16,525 bases of DNA from Nitrospina sp. Lineage in GTDB: Bacteria; Nitrospinota; Nitrospinia; Nitrospinales; VA-1. This document shows, piece after piece, positions 1 through 8,564 of the stretch. The stretch's first letter is position 1. Every line of letters begins with the position of its first letter. The notes beneath the pieces are model-generated. The model was given only the letters and a program-made list of their open reading frames with translations. It was not told the origin of the DNA and made no database searches. The stretch is taken from NCBI GenBank assembly GCA_018665625.1, contig JABJCF010000370.1, positions 1 through 16,525 on the forward strand, read 5' to 3'. Made by a program: the position numbers and the translations under genes.

Positions 1-884
1 AACAGAATATTCAGATTCAACTTGTAGAAGAAAAAGATGTAAAAGAAATTTTTGCAGCACGTCAACCTGATTCCCATAAGGGCAATTATGGCCATGTTTT
101 AGTGTTGGCGGGGTCTACGGGTAAAAGTGGTGCTGCGGGACTTGCGGCTCTTGCTGCCTTAAGAGCGGGATGCGGCTTATGCACCCTGGCTTTACCCGAA
201 AGCTGCCAAAAAGCATTTGAACTGCAGCCTATGGAAGTGATGACAGTACCCTTGCCGGAAACACAAGCAGGCACTCTATCCCTCAAAGCAAAGGAGCAAA
301 TTTTAGAATTACTGGATGGTAAAACGGCAATTGCGTTAGGACCCGGGCTGACTACAAATCCCGAAACGGTGAATTTAATCGGTGAGATTCTACCCTTTAT
401 AAATTGTCCCCTGATTTTAGATGCCGATGCGATCAACGCATTTGAAAACCATAAAGACTGGTTGGACAAATTAAAATCCGCAATTCTTACTCCTCATCCT
501 AAAGAGATGTCGCGACTCACCGGTTTATCCACTCAAGAAATTCAAGAAGACAGAATAAAAGTTACTTCTGAATTTGCGAAAAAGCATTCTGTCATTTTGC
601 TACTAAAAGGAGCTCCCAGCCTTGTTGGAACCCCCGATGGAAATATTTTTATCAATCCTTCCGGCAACCCGGGTATGGCAACAGGAGGTTCAGGAGATGT
701 ACTGACCGGAATCATCGCGGGTTTAGCAGCACAAAATATTCCCCTTCAGAATGCCGCAGTGGCCGGGGCATATATCCATGGTTATTCTGGAGACCTCTTT
801 GCAAAGAGCGAAAGTCAAACCAACCTGATTGCTGGAGACCTGTTAAGAAGCCTACCAGAAGCCTTAAAACGAGTTTTACCATGA
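1..884 (+). CDS. nnr: ADP/ATP-dependent NAD(P)H-hydrate dehydratase domain (Nnr, C-terminal part), 5'-truncated by the window edge
   Basis: Repairs damaged cofactor by dehydrating (S)-NAD(P)HX back to NAD(P)H with a nucleotide as energy source, in the cytoplasm. The reading frame is open from base 3, giving about 293 visible residues. A GTG at 102 lies inside the conserved first strand (HKGNYGHVLVLAGS, from about base 75), so it is not the real start. Family signatures are visible: GKSGAA near the N-end, LTPHPKEMSRL in the middle, and the nucleotide-binding GGSGDVLTGIIAGLA near the C-end. Many bacterial homologues carry an N-terminal NAD(P)HX epimerase domain in the same protein; whether this one does lies outside the window. 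Its stop overlaps the tsaE start as ATGA (881-884), which indicates translational coupling. The family call is secure; the full domain makeup is not known. Confidence 0.93.
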   Translation, partial: QNIQIQLVEEKDVKEIFAARQPDSHKGNYGHVLVLAGSTGKSGAAGLAALAALRAGCGLCTLALPESCQKAFELQPMEVMTVPLPETQAGTLSLKAKEQILELLDGKTAIALGPGLTTNPETVNLIGEILPFINCPLILDADAINAFENHKDWLDKLKSAILTPHPKEMSRLTGLSTQEIQEDRIKVTSEFAKKHSVILLLKGAPSLVGTPDGNIFINPSGNPGMATGGSGDVLTGIIAGLAAQNIPLQNAAVAGAYIHGYSGDLFAKSESQTNLIAGDLLRSLPEALKRVLP

Positions 885-1366
885 CCAAAACAATTACCAA
901 TAACGCAGAGGAAACTTTGCAACTAGGAATAAAACTCGGTGCCAAGCTGATTGAAGGGGATCTGGTTCTACTTTTTGGCGATTTGGGTGCAGGAAAAACA
1001 TGCCTGACGCAAGGCATTTGCCGTGGAGCGGGGCTGGATAATGAAAGCTACATTCGCAGCCCCACATTCACACTGATAAATGAATACCAAGGAAAGATCC
1101 CTATATTCCACATAGATCTTTACCGACTTGAAACAGAGAATGAGATAATCAATCTAGGTTTGGAAGAAATTATTTATAGCAAAGCAATTACAATCATCGA
1201 ATGGTCTGAAAAATTACAATCCGATAAAAATCCAGAAGAGTTCAAATTTGGGATTCATGAACGCCTGGAAATTCATATTGCCAATGAAGATGAAAGCACG
1301 CGCGAAATCACCTTTTCACCGTTTCATCTAGCTCCCAGAAAGCCCCCCCTTTTCCCTTTACTTTGA
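881..1366 (+). CDS. tsaE: tRNA threonylcarbamoyladenosine biosynthesis ATPase TsaE
   Basis: ATPase partner of TsaD/TsaB, needed to make the universal t6A37 modification of ANN-decoding tRNAs in the cytoplasm. The protein has 161 residues, normal for the family. Walker A is GDLGAGKT at residues 33-40. The family motifs RSPTF (59-63), HIDLYRL (77-83) and EWSEKL (107-112) follow in the expected order. The start is the ATG of the ATGA overlap with nnr; the nnr-tsaE pair is a very common bacterial arrangement. The last dozen residues (rich in proline and leucine) lie beyond the conserved fold. They are encoded over a run of seven C's near 1343-1349, so the exact C-terminus could be altered by a homopolymer error. 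tsaD and tsaB are not in the window. Confidence 0.95.
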   Translation: MTKTITNNAEETLQLGIKLGAKLIEGDLVLLFGDLGAGKTCLTQGICRGAGLDNESYIRSPTFTLINEYQGKIPIFHIDLYRLETENEIINLGLEEIIYSKAITIIEWSEKLQSDKNPEEFKFGIHERLEIHIANEDESTREITFSPFHLAPRKPPLFPLL

Positions 1367-1375
1367 CTACCCCCT

Positions 1376-1415
1376 ATGGCATCATCAACCCGTGGTATGC
1401 CATTTGCATATATGC
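1376..1415. repeat. Hairpin and palindrome between tsaE and lptC
   Basis: ATGGCAT (1376-1382) is the exact reverse complement of ATGCCAT (1397-1403). Inside the loop ACC and GGT can extend the stem if the five bases CATCA bulge out. The perfect palindrome GCATATATGC follows at 1406-1415. There is no U-tract directly after the hairpin, so a strong intrinsic terminator is not supported. It may attenuate or process the transcript ahead of the lpt genes. Function is unproven. Confidence 0.4.
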
Positions 1416-1442
1416 GTAATTCTTTAAAAATTAACTAGTTAA

Positions 1443-1886
1443 ATGATCAATGCCGTCCGAATTATCTTGCTGATTATTGCTTTTGGAGTTATTAGTCTGG
1501 CCGGATTTTATTTCTATACGGTTGAGGACAATAAAGTAGAAATGGGAAACGTAAAGATCAAAATAATGGAAAAAGGGGTGGATGTTGAAATCGAAAATTT
1601 CAAAGTAACCCATGAAGTTAAAGGTAAAAAAGAATGGATTTTAAAAGCAGGATTGGCCCAAATCAATAATCAGGAGGATGTAACTCGTTTAAAAGATGTC
1701 GAAATGATTCTCCCCAAAGAAAATAACAACCCCTACGTGATTACAGCAGAATCAGGCACTTATAAAAATAGTTCAAAAGACATTGATCTGGTCGGCCAGG
1801 TAAAATTAAGAGGCGACTCACAATCATTAGTTGGAAGATTTCAGGCAGACAAAGACGAACCGGCAAGCACAAAGCTTTCTAAATAA
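1443..1886 (+). CDS. lptC: LPS export ABC transporter periplasmic protein LptC (short form)
   Basis: Bitopic inner-membrane protein that passes lipopolysaccharide from the LptB2FG transporter to periplasmic LptA. One N-terminal hydrophobic helix (about residues 4-26, INAVRIILL to FYFY) is followed by a beta-rich periplasmic part. The stretch DVEIENFKVTHE...GKKEWILKAGLAQI...VTRLKDVEMIL resembles the LptC core. The 147 residues are clearly fewer than the roughly 190 of E. coli LptC, and the chain stops soon after the strand IDLVGQVKL, so the C-terminal strands appear to be missing. The overlapping frame does not restore an LptC-like continuation, so a simple frameshift is not evident. No good Shine-Dalgarno precedes the ATG at 1443. 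lptA begins four bases after its stop. Confidence 0.82.
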   Translation: MINAVRIILLIIAFGVISLAGFYFYTVEDNKVEMGNVKIKIMEKGVDVEIENFKVTHEVKGKKEWILKAGLAQINNQEDVTRLKDVEMILPKENNNPYVITAESGTYKNSSKDIDLVGQVKLRGDSQSLVGRFQADKDEPASTKLSK

Positions 1887-1890
1887 AATT

Positions 1891-2391
1891 ATGACTAAAG
1901 CCATTAAAAAATCTTTTTCCATAATCACCATTGCCTTGATTTTTGCATTACTAATACCTTCCCCGCTAATTAGTAAGGAAAAAAAAGGGAAAGATCCAGT
2001 GGAAATCACTTCAGACCGCATGCGATCTGAAGATGGCGGGTTAAAAATTATTTTTTCGGGAAATGTTGTGGGTTATTGGGGTGACTTGAAAATAACTTCC
2101 GATATCCTCGAAGTTTACAACACCAAGGATAAAAAGGGAACAGATGAAATCGTAGCCATTGGAAATGTTTTCATAACGCGAGGTAAAAAGCGAGCCAAGG
2201 GCGATAAAGCAATTTATTTAGATAAATTGCAAAAAATCATTCTCACTGGCACCCCCAAAGCAACAGCATGGGAAGACAGTAATATGATCGAAGGTCGCGA
2301 AATGATATTCCTTTTGGATAAAGATCGTTTTGTCGCAAATAACAGGGTGCGCATGAAAATTTATCCAAAAGATGATGACAAAAAAGAATAA
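1891..2391 (+). CDS. lptA: LPS transport periplasmic protein LptA
   Basis: Periplasmic OstA-domain protein that forms the beta-jellyroll bridge carrying LPS from LptC to the outer-membrane LptD. The frame is open further upstream to an ATG at 1831. I place the start at the ATG at 1891 because a typical signal peptide begins there (MTKAIKK, then hydrophobic SIITIALIFALLIP, cleavage probably near residues 28-30). The earlier ATG would add 20 polar residues lying within lptC. The mature part has the repeating pattern of the family: VEITSDRM, IIFSGNVVGYWGDLKITSD, DEIVAIGNVFITRG, KGDKAIYLD and KIILTGTPKATAW. It has 166 residues, close to E. coli LptA (185), and a charged lysine/aspartate tail. It starts four bases after lptC and is followed by lptB after a 59-base gap. 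Confidence 0.9.
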   Translation: MTKAIKKSFSIITIALIFALLIPSPLISKEKKGKDPVEITSDRMRSEDGGLKIIFSGNVVGYWGDLKITSDILEVYNTKDKKGTDEIVAIGNVFITRGKKRAKGDKAIYLDKLQKIILTGTPKATAWEDSNMIEGREMIFLLDKDRFVANNRVRMKIYPKDDDKKE

Positions 2392-2450
2392 AAAGAGAGT
2401 CCTTCAAACTAGAAGAAATAAAACAAACCTCCTTTTAAAGAATATTTGAT

Positions 2451-3173
2451 GTGGCTGGTCTGAGAATCAAAAACCTTGTTAAATCTTTCCGAGCGCGAAA
2501 GGTGGTTAACAAGGTAAGTCTGGAAATCAAACAAGGAGAAGTTGTGGGGTTACTGGGTCCCAATGGGGCCGGGAAAACCACTACTTTTTATATGGTAGTT
2601 GGGCTCACCCACCCGGATGATGGGCAGGTTCTATTAAATGATGAAGACGTCACTCACTTCCCCATGCATAAGCGAGCTAAAAGGGGGGTGAGCTATTTGC
2701 CTCAAGAGCCCTCGGTTTTTAGAAAGCTGACGGTTGAAGAAAATATTTTGGCGGTATTGGAATCACAAAAACTCTCTAGGTTTGATCGAAAAAAAAAGGC
2801 TCGATCTTTGCTTCGAGAACTAAACATTCTTCACATCAAAGATTCCATGGCCTACGCTCTCTCTGGCGGTGAGAGAAGACGGGTAGAAATTAGCCGCGCT
2901 TTAGCCACTTCGCCGGTATTTATATTACTGGATGAACCCTTTGCGGGGATTGATCCGATAGCGGTTGCAGATATTCAATCAATCATCTCGCAGCTAAAAA
3001 ATAAAGGAATTGGAGTGTTAATAACTGACCATAGTGTACGCGAGACTCTAAGCATAACCGATCGTGCCTATATTATTAACGAGGGTGAAATTATTGCTTC
3101 AGGTTCACCTCAACAGGTTGCGCAGGATGAAAAGGTAAAACAAATTTACCTTGGCGACCAGTTTTCATTTTAG
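2451..3173 (+). CDS. lptB: LPS export ABC transporter ATP-binding protein LptB
   Basis: Cytoplasmic ATPase that powers extraction of LPS from the inner membrane by LptB2FGC. All ABC motifs are present: Walker A GPNGAGKT (36-43), Q-loop Gln85 in SYLPQE, signature LSGGE (138-142), Walker B FILLDEP (157-163), and H-loop His194 in ITDHS. The 240-residue length matches the family. The start is a GTG at 2451; an in-frame stop at 2436-2438 excludes a much earlier start, and the out-of-frame ATG at 2449 hits a stop at once. No clear Shine-Dalgarno precedes it. An A9 run at about 2790-2798 encodes the lysines of residues 114-116. lptF and lptG are not in the window. The next gene is rpoN, the classical proteobacterial order. 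Confidence 0.96.
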   Translation: MAGLRIKNLVKSFRARKVVNKVSLEIKQGEVVGLLGPNGAGKTTTFYMVVGLTHPDDGQVLLNDEDVTHFPMHKRAKRGVSYLPQEPSVFRKLTVEENILAVLESQKLSRFDRKKKARSLLRELNILHIKDSMAYALSGGERRRVEISRALATSPVFILLDEPFAGIDPIAVADIQSIISQLKNKGIGVLITDHSVRETLSITDRAYIINEGEIIASGSPQQVAQDEKVKQIYLGDQFSF

Positions 3174-3187
3174 CCGGAGAAAAGATT

Positions 3188-4618
3188 ATGGCGATGGAAA
3201 TGAAAATGAATTTGAACTTGAAAATGAGCCAGAAGCTGGTCATGACACCCATGCTCCAGCAGGCCATTAAACTTCTGCCCCTTGCAAGGCTGGAATTAGC
3301 ACAATTGGTTAGACAGGAAATCATCGACAACCCTGTTCTGGAAGAGATGCTAGAAGAAGATGACATTGACTCTCCTGACGAAAAAAGAAAAGAGGAAGGT
3401 GATGAAGACTACGATTCTTTTTCGGAAACATCACAAGATTCTAAGGAGCAGGAAGTGGATTGGGAAAGCTACTTTCAAAACAATATCGATCAGGGAATGT
3501 CTGCTGAAAGTCTTACTGAAAGACCTTCCATTGAGGCTACCTATAGAAAAGAGGCTTCATTATCCGACCACTTATATTGGCAATTAAACCTTACTATTGA
3601 TTCAGATACAGACAAGTTTATCGGTTCTGGCATTATTGGAAATATTCAAAAAGACGGCTACCTCGGTGCCCAATTATCCGAAATAGCAGAAATCTGCCAT
3701 ACAGATGAAAATAATGTCGAGCGGGTATTAAAAATTATTCAAAAGTTTGAACCCCTGGGTGTGGCAGCCCGCTCGCTTCAGGAATGTCTTATGATTCAGG
3801 CTCAAGACTTGCCTGAAAGAAACCCCCTGGTTGACAAATTAATTGAAAAATATCTGGATCGTCTTGAAGACAGGTATTTATCCAAAGTAGCTGCCGAACT
3901 AAAAACAGACCTGAATAATGTTCTTGATGCATTAGCCACCATTAGAGAGTTTAACCCCAAACCCGGTACAGCATTCAATTCAGAAGCTGTCGATTACGTT
4001 ACCCCCGACCTTGTCGTAATCAAAACCGATGAAGGTTATGATGTTTCGTTAAACGATGAGGGGGTGCCCAATATCAAGATCAATGCGTTTTATCAAAATC
4101 TGCTAAACACTACCAAGGAAGGGCAAACAAAGGAGTATCTTGATGAAAAATACCGCTCCGCATTATGGCTGATTAAAAGCATTGACCAACGCCGGCAAAC
4201 CATTTACAAGGTGGGAAAGAGCATCGTAAAACTGCAAAAAAGCTTTTTGGATAATGGGCTATCCTACTTACAACCCATGGTCTTAAAAGATGTCGCAAAA
4301 GATATAGAAATGCACGAGTCAACTGTAAGCCGCATCACTACAAACAAGTATATTGATACCCCGCAGGGAATTTTTGAATTAAAATTTTTCTTTCACAGTG
4401 GTATTAAATCTTATATGGGCAACAGCCTATCCTCTATAAGAGTGAAAAATATGATTAAGGAAGTGATAGCTGAAGAGGATGGCAATAGCCCGTACACAGA
4501 TGATCAAATGGTTCAAGTCCTAATGAGGAAAAATGCTAAAATTGCCAGACGAACCATCACCAAATATAGAAAAGAGCTTAATATCCCGCCGGCCAGCAAA
4601 AGGAAAAAGTTTTTTTAA
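3188..4618 (+). CDS. rpoN: RNA polymerase sigma-54 factor RpoN
   Basis: Sigma factor that directs RNA polymerase to -24/-12 promoters and needs AAA+ enhancer-binding activators. The 476 residues show the standard layout. Region I is Gln/Leu-rich (about 8-52, including LKMSQKLVMTPMLQQAIKLL). An acidic linker follows (about 52-110, many Asp/Glu). The core-binding domain comes next, then the DNA-binding helix-turn-helix (LKDVAKDIEMHESTVSRIT). The near-invariant RpoN box ARRTITKYRK lies at 453-462. A GGAGA Shine-Dalgarno (3176-3180) stands seven bases before the ATG at 3188. It is 14 bases after lptB and probably on the same transcript. No consensus sigma-54 promoter was seen in the window's intergenic regions. 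The identification is secure. Confidence 0.98.
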   Translation: MAMEMKMNLNLKMSQKLVMTPMLQQAIKLLPLARLELAQLVRQEIIDNPVLEEMLEEDDIDSPDEKRKEEGDEDYDSFSETSQDSKEQEVDWESYFQNNIDQGMSAESLTERPSIEATYRKEASLSDHLYWQLNLTIDSDTDKFIGSGIIGNIQKDGYLGAQLSEIAEICHTDENNVERVLKIIQKFEPLGVAARSLQECLMIQAQDLPERNPLVDKLIEKYLDRLEDRYLSKVAAELKTDLNNVLDALATIREFNPKPGTAFNSEAVDYVTPDLVVIKTDEGYDVSLNDEGVPNIKINAFYQNLLNTTKEGQTKEYLDEKYRSALWLIKSIDQRRQTIYKVGKSIVKLQKSFLDNGLSYLQPMVLKDVAKDIEMHESTVSRITTNKYIDTPQGIFELKFFFHSGIKSYMGNSLSSIRVKNMIKEVIAEEDGNSPYTDDQMVQVLMRKNAKIARRTITKYRKELNIPPASKRKKFF

Positions 4619-4636
4619 AAATCCATCCGCTTTTAA

Positions 4637-4668
4637 TTTACTCGGAATCATTTCAAGTTTAATATAGT
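4637..4668 (+). promoter_or_regulatory. Possible sigma-70-type promoter ahead of hpf
   Basis: In the 80-base rpoN-hpf gap, TTTACT (4637-4642) is followed after 17 bases by TAATAT (4660-4665); an alternative -10, TATAGT, lies at 4663-4668. Each hexamer of the first pair matches consensus at four of six positions, so this is weak. It would allow hpf-ptsN-ptsI to be expressed independently of rpoN. Confidence 0.25.
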
Positions 4669-4698
4669 AGATATTGATCGCACTTTTAGGAGAAGAAT

Positions 4699-5028
4699 AT
4701 GAAATTGACTGTGACGGGAAGAAAGATTGAAATAACTGATGGTATTCGCGACCACGTAAACAATAAAATGGAAAAAACTATTTCTGACCTCGGTGAAGCG
4801 GCTGATGTTCACGTGGCACTCGCTGTAGAAAAGCACCGACATTTTGCAGAAATCACAGTGAAGACTAAAGAGTTTACTCTCCATAGCCAGGATGAAACAA
4901 ATGATCTCTATACATCCATGGACAAAACCTTAGATAAAATGGAGAAACAGATCCGTAAACATAGAGAAAAAGCAAAAGATATGCGCAATAAAAAAGGGTC
5001 TCAATCTAAAAATCAAATTTTGGACTAA
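4699..5028 (+). CDS. hpf: Ribosome hibernation promoting factor, short HPF/RaiA (YfiA) family
   Basis: Binds the 30S decoding region in stationary phase or stress and inactivates ribosomes by promoting 100S dimers or blocking tRNA and mRNA sites. The 109 residues begin MKLTVTGRKIEITDGIRDHV, the first beta-strand and helix of the family. The strand pair DVHVALAVEKHRHFAEITVKT and the lysine/arginine-rich helix DKMEKQIRKHREKAK follow. There is no long C-terminal dimerisation domain, so this is the short form found in gammaproteobacteria rather than the long HPF of Firmicutes. An AGGAGA Shine-Dalgarno (4688-4693) lies five bases before the start. The rpoN-hpf-ptsN order is a classical proteobacterial cluster. 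Confidence 0.93.
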   Translation: MKLTVTGRKIEITDGIRDHVNNKMEKTISDLGEAADVHVALAVEKHRHFAEITVKTKEFTLHSQDETNDLYTSMDKTLDKMEKQIRKHREKAKDMRNKKGSQSKNQILD

Positions 5029-5057
5029 TCTGAGTATCGGAGAAACAGAACAAGCAT

Positions 5058-5522
5058 ATGAAAATCGATGAAATACTAAAGAAAGAATCTGTTATTGCAG
5101 ATTTGATCGGTCAAAACAAATTAGAAATCATAAAAGAAATGACCGAATGCCTTAAGAAGAACAATATTATAAAAGACGATCAGGCCCTTTTTGAAACCCT
5201 TATGGAACGTGAAAAACTGGGCAGCACTGGAATTGGCGAAAACGTTGCCATCCCCCATGGCAAATCGGAAGAGCTAACTCAAATCATAACCGTATTTGCA
5301 AGATCATTAAAGGGCGTGGACTTTGAATCCCTGGATCAAAAACCAGTACACTTCGTTTGCATGGTCATTGCCCCTGCACATTCCACCGGCCAACATCTAA
5401 AGGCCCTTGCACGAATTTCTCGACTGTTCAAAAATCAAGGTTTACGCGATGGGATTCTTAAAGCTCAAGATTCCAGTGCTATTTATTCCATACTTTTGGA
5501 AGAAGACTCCAAATTCATTTGA
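5058..5522 (+). CDS. ptsN: Nitrogen-regulatory phosphotransferase protein EIIA-Ntr (PtsN)
   Basis: Cytoplasmic EIIA of the fructose/mannitol family that takes phosphate from HPr/NPr and regulates partner proteins (known targets include K+ transport and sensor kinases) instead of importing sugar. It has 154 residues, as expected. The phospho-acceptor is His67 in the signature GIGENVAIPHGKSEEL. Further family features are LMEREKLGSTG before it and PVHFVCMVIAPAHSTGQHLKAL after it, where a second conserved histidine is present. A GGAGA (5039-5043) precedes the ATG by 14 bases, a long spacing. ptsI starts ten bases downstream, which suggests that the two products act in one phosphorelay. The rapZ gene often found next is missing. 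Confidence 0.95.
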   Translation: MKIDEILKKESVIADLIGQNKLEIIKEMTECLKKNNIIKDDQALFETLMEREKLGSTGIGENVAIPHGKSEELTQIITVFARSLKGVDFESLDQKPVHFVCMVIAPAHSTGQHLKALARISRLFKNQGLRDGILKAQDSSAIYSILLEEDSKFI

Positions 5523-5532
5523 AAAAAATAAT

Positions 5533-7302
5533 ATGAAAGGCATTGCAGTATCTAAAGGGGTAGCTATCGGAAAAGCATATTTGCTGGACCGTTCAAAATT
5601 TTGCATCCTCAAGCAAAAACTTGAAGATCACGAAGTGGAAAATGAGATCCAAAGGTTTCGTGATGCAATTGCCAAAACAAAATTGCAAATGATCGACATT
5701 AAAAATCGTGCAGAAAAAATTGCCGATAAATATGCGGTTATTCTGGACACATACACCCTGCTTCTTGATGACGATATTCTGGTAAATGATACGATTGAGA
5801 ACATTAGGAAGAATCACACTAATGCTGAATGGACGCTAAATCAAACCCTGCAAAATTTCCTCAATCTTTTTGACAATATCAACGATGATTATTTAAAGGG
5901 GAAAAAAGATGACCTCGACCTTCTCGTCCAGGCAATACTTAGAAATTTAATCGGTCATTCCCAGGAAACACTGTCCGACCTTCAGGAACCTGTAATCATA
6001 GTGACCCATTCCTTGAGTCCCTCCGACACTTTAAGTATGCCGAGAAACTTTATAAAGGGATTAGCTACGGAAACCGGCGGAAAGACGTCCCATGTAGGAA
6101 TATTTGCTGCAGCATTAGGAATTCCTGCTGTCACTGGAATAAAAAATCTGACCTCACAAATCAACTCCGGTGACAACGTTGTCGTAGATGGAATTGATGG
6201 GGAGGTAATCGTTCATCCGAATGATGAAAAATCACAGTACTTTCTAAAAAAGCAGGAAAATTATCGAAGGTACGAAGAGCGATTATTAGCCAACATCCAT
6301 CAATCTGCAGAGACTCTAGATGGCCACCAAATCCACCTTTTAGCAAACATCGAATCCAATCAGGAAGCCAGAACTCTGCGCAAGTTTGGTGCTGAAGGGG
6401 TTGGACTTTATCGAACTGAATTTCTTTACATGGCTGCGAGCAGTCTTCCGGGTGAAAGAGAATTATACGAAAATTTCAAAGCAGTCGCCCAGGAAATGGG
6501 TAAAAGACCTGTGGTCATTCGCACCTTGGACATCGGTATGGATAAGCAACTCGCCGGCATTCCAACAGACGATGAGGACAACCCTGCCTTGGGCCTAAGA
6601 GGAATCCGATTATCACTGGCCAAACCGGAATTATTTTTGAGCCAATTGAAAGGAATTCTTAGAGCAAGTCTATATGGAAACGTAAAGATTCTATATCCCA
6701 TGATTACTTCTGTTTCAGAGATAACCCAGGCCAATGAACTTTTGCAAAAGGCCAAAGACCAATTGAAAGAGGATCAGATTCCTTTTGACGAAAACATCGA
6801 AATCGGTGCAATGATTGAGACCCCCGCTGCCACCCTATGCATTGACCATATTCTGGAACATGTCGATTTTGTCAGTATAGGAACTAATGATTTGATTCAA
6901 TACCTTCTAGCCATTGATCGGGTAAACGAAAACGTAGCCCACTTGTACCAACCCTTTCACCCAGCAGTGATAAGAGCTTTAAAGCAAGTTTTTGACGCCG
7001 CAAAAAAGGCCAACAAAAAAGTTTCAATTTGTGGTGAGTTGGGGGGTGACCCTATGGCAACCATGCTTTTGCTAGGCTTAGGAGAGATTGATGACCTTAG
7101 CATGGAACCTCACTCAATCCCCAAAGTAAAAAAAATAATTCGGTTAATTCGTCTTGAAGAAGCTCGCCAAATGGCCGATCATGTGTTAAATTTGAGTTCT
7201 GTTGAAGAAATATCTCAGTTTATTGCGAAGGAAATGCGAACTCGATTTCCAGATGATTTTGATCGAGATCTAAGCTTCCAGGAAAAAATAATACCTGCCT
7301 GA
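5533..7302 (+). CDS. ptsI: Phosphoenolpyruvate-protein phosphotransferase, PTS Enzyme I
   Basis: Transfers phosphate from PEP to the histidine of HPr, the first step of the PTS phosphorelay. The frame is open back to 5407 inside ptsN, but homology begins at the ATG at 5533 ([15 protein letters not shown]), giving 589 residues, the usual length. The active-site His is His187 in GGKTSHVGI. Most homologues have Arg where Lys184 stands and Thr where Val188 follows the histidine. PEP-site residues are visible in GLYRTEF (Arg294), RTLDIGMDK (Arg330), [14 protein letters not shown], and CGELGGDP with the catalytic Cys500. No N-terminal GAF domain is present, so this is PtsI-like rather than the PtsP form of EI-Ntr. 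No HPr/NPr gene lies in the window, so its partner must be encoded elsewhere. Confidence 0.95.
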   Translation: MKGIAVSKGVAIGKAYLLDRSKFCILKQKLEDHEVENEIQRFRDAIAKTKLQMIDIKNRAEKIADKYAVILDTYTLLLDDDILVNDTIENIRKNHTNAEWTLNQTLQNFLNLFDNINDDYLKGKKDDLDLLVQAILRNLIGHSQETLSDLQEPVIIVTHSLSPSDTLSMPRNFIKGLATETGGKTSHVGIFAAALGIPAVTGIKNLTSQINSGDNVVVDGIDGEVIVHPNDEKSQYFLKKQENYRRYEERLLANIHQSAETLDGHQIHLLANIESNQEARTLRKFGAEGVGLYRTEFLYMAASSLPGERELYENFKAVAQEMGKRPVVIRTLDIGMDKQLAGIPTDDEDNPALGLRGIRLSLAKPELFLSQLKGILRASLYGNVKILYPMITSVSEITQANELLQKAKDQLKEDQIPFDENIEIGAMIETPAATLCIDHILEHVDFVSIGTNDLIQYLLAIDRVNENVAHLYQPFHPAVIRALKQVFDAAKKANKKVSICGELGGDPMATMLLLGLGEIDDLSMEPHSIPKVKKIIRLIRLEEARQMADHVLNLSSVEEISQFIAKEMRTRFPDDFDRDLSFQEKIIPA

Positions 7303-7375
7303 TTTAATTCCCCCGAATTCTATAGAAAGTAAATCTAGTTTAATAATAAATAAAATTAAAAGAAGGAAAGTTTTT

Positions 7376-8536
7376 ATGAACCCAGGAAATTTTTTGTTTA
7401 CTTCAGAATCTGTGTCCGAAGGTCACCCCGATAAAATGGCGGATCAAATTTCAGATTCAATTCTGGATGCTATTTTAGCAAAAGATCGAACAGCTCGTGT
7501 GGCTTGCGAAACCATGATTACAACAGGCTTTGTGATTATAGCCGGAGAAATTTCTACGGATTGTTATGTAGAAATGCCCAAAATAATTCGAAATACTATA
7601 AAAAATATTGGCTACACTCAGTCAGACATGGGATTCGACTACGAAACATGTGGCATTCAGGTCGCTCTTGATGAACAATCCAAAGACATTGCCCGTGGTG
7701 TTGATGACGAAAAACATGAACAAGGAGCAGGCGATCAGGGAATGATGTTTGGTTATGCCAGTCAGGAAACGGCAGAGCTTATGCCAATGCCCATAATGTA
7801 TTCCCATAAACTGGTGAAAAAACTTGCTGATGTAAGAAAAAAGGGCACCCTTCCCTATTTAAGACCTGACAGCAAATCACAAGTATCCGTTCGATACGAT
7901 AATAATAAGCCTGTGTGCGTTGAAACGGTCGTTATATCTACCCAACACGATCCCAGTGTCACCACCAAACAGATAAAAGCTGATGTTACTGAACTGGTGA
8001 TCAACAAAGTCATCCCAAAAAAGCTACAGCATAAAAAAATGAAAATCCATGTCAACCCTACGGGTCGTTTTGTAGTTGGGGGACCGCACGGAGACTGTGG
8101 ATTGACCGGAAGAAAAATTATTGTTGATACCTATGGTGGCTTTTCCCGGCATGGTGGAGGAGCCTTTTCAGGAAAAGACCCCTCCAAAGTAGATCGCTCC
8201 GCTGCATATATGGCTCGTTACATTGCAAAAAATCTAGTAGCCGCTAACATAGCTGGACGATGTGAAGTTCAATTAGCCTATGCGATTGGTGTTGCTGATC
8301 CTGTTTCTGTATGTATAGAAACGTTTGGCACTCACAATGTGGACCCGGGAATTCTGGAAAATCTGGTGCGTTCGCATTTCGACTTGAAACCTGCCGGAAT
8401 AGTAAAAACTCTGGATCTGCTCAAACCACGTTACCTGCCTTCAGCTGCCTATGGGCATTTTGGCAGAAAAGAAGCAACGTTTACTTGGGAAAAAACAGAT
8501 AAAGCCAAAGCAATTAAAAAAGATGCGGGTCTGTAA
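7376..8536 (+). CDS. metK: S-adenosylmethionine synthetase MetK
   Basis: Makes S-adenosylmethionine from ATP and methionine, releasing phosphate and pyrophosphate, in the cytoplasm. The 386 residues match the bacterial family (about 384). Signatures are visible: SEGHPDK (14-20) with the catalytic His17, [12 protein letters not shown] (117-128), and the glycine-rich [16 protein letters not shown] (260-275). A good Shine-Dalgarno, AAGGA (7363-7367), precedes the ATG by eight bases. The 73-base AT-rich gap after ptsI is too short for a SAM riboswitch, and none is seen. Its product feeds the methyltransferase at 9152-9892 and the radical SAM enzyme at 13679-14689, but it supplies the whole cell, so this link is not specific. 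It converges with the cheY-like gene. Confidence 0.98.
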   Translation: MNPGNFLFTSESVSEGHPDKMADQISDSILDAILAKDRTARVACETMITTGFVIIAGEISTDCYVEMPKIIRNTIKNIGYTQSDMGFDYETCGIQVALDEQSKDIARGVDDEKHEQGAGDQGMMFGYASQETAELMPMPIMYSHKLVKKLADVRKKGTLPYLRPDSKSQVSVRYDNNKPVCVETVVISTQHDPSVTTKQIKADVTELVINKVIPKKLQHKKMKIHVNPTGRFVVGGPHGDCGLTGRKIIVDTYGGFSRHGGGAFSGKDPSKVDRSAAYMARYIAKNLVAANIAGRCEVQLAYAIGVADPVSVCIETFGTHNVDPGILENLVRSHFDLKPAGIVKTLDLLKPRYLPSAAYGHFGRKEATFTWEKTDKAKAIKKDAGL

Positions 8537-8564
8537 TTAGGGGATAATGAGAATTGAGGTACTA

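Noticed and set aside
1339..1366. Phase-variable C7 tract in tsaE
   Set aside because: The tract lies beyond the conserved domain of a housekeeping gene; at most it changes the last few residues, and phase variation would have no obvious purpose.
1831..1890. lptA frame open from an ATG at 1831
   Set aside because: The added 20 residues are polar and lie within lptC, whereas a clean signal peptide starts at the ATG at 1891.
5407..5532. ptsI reading frame extends 42 codons upstream into ptsN
   Set aside because: The extra residues overlap ptsN in another frame and do not resemble Enzyme I; the family N-terminus begins exactly at the ATG at 5533.
7303..7375. SAM riboswitch ahead of metK
   Set aside because: The gap is only 73 bases, AT-rich, and shows no conserved riboswitch helices.
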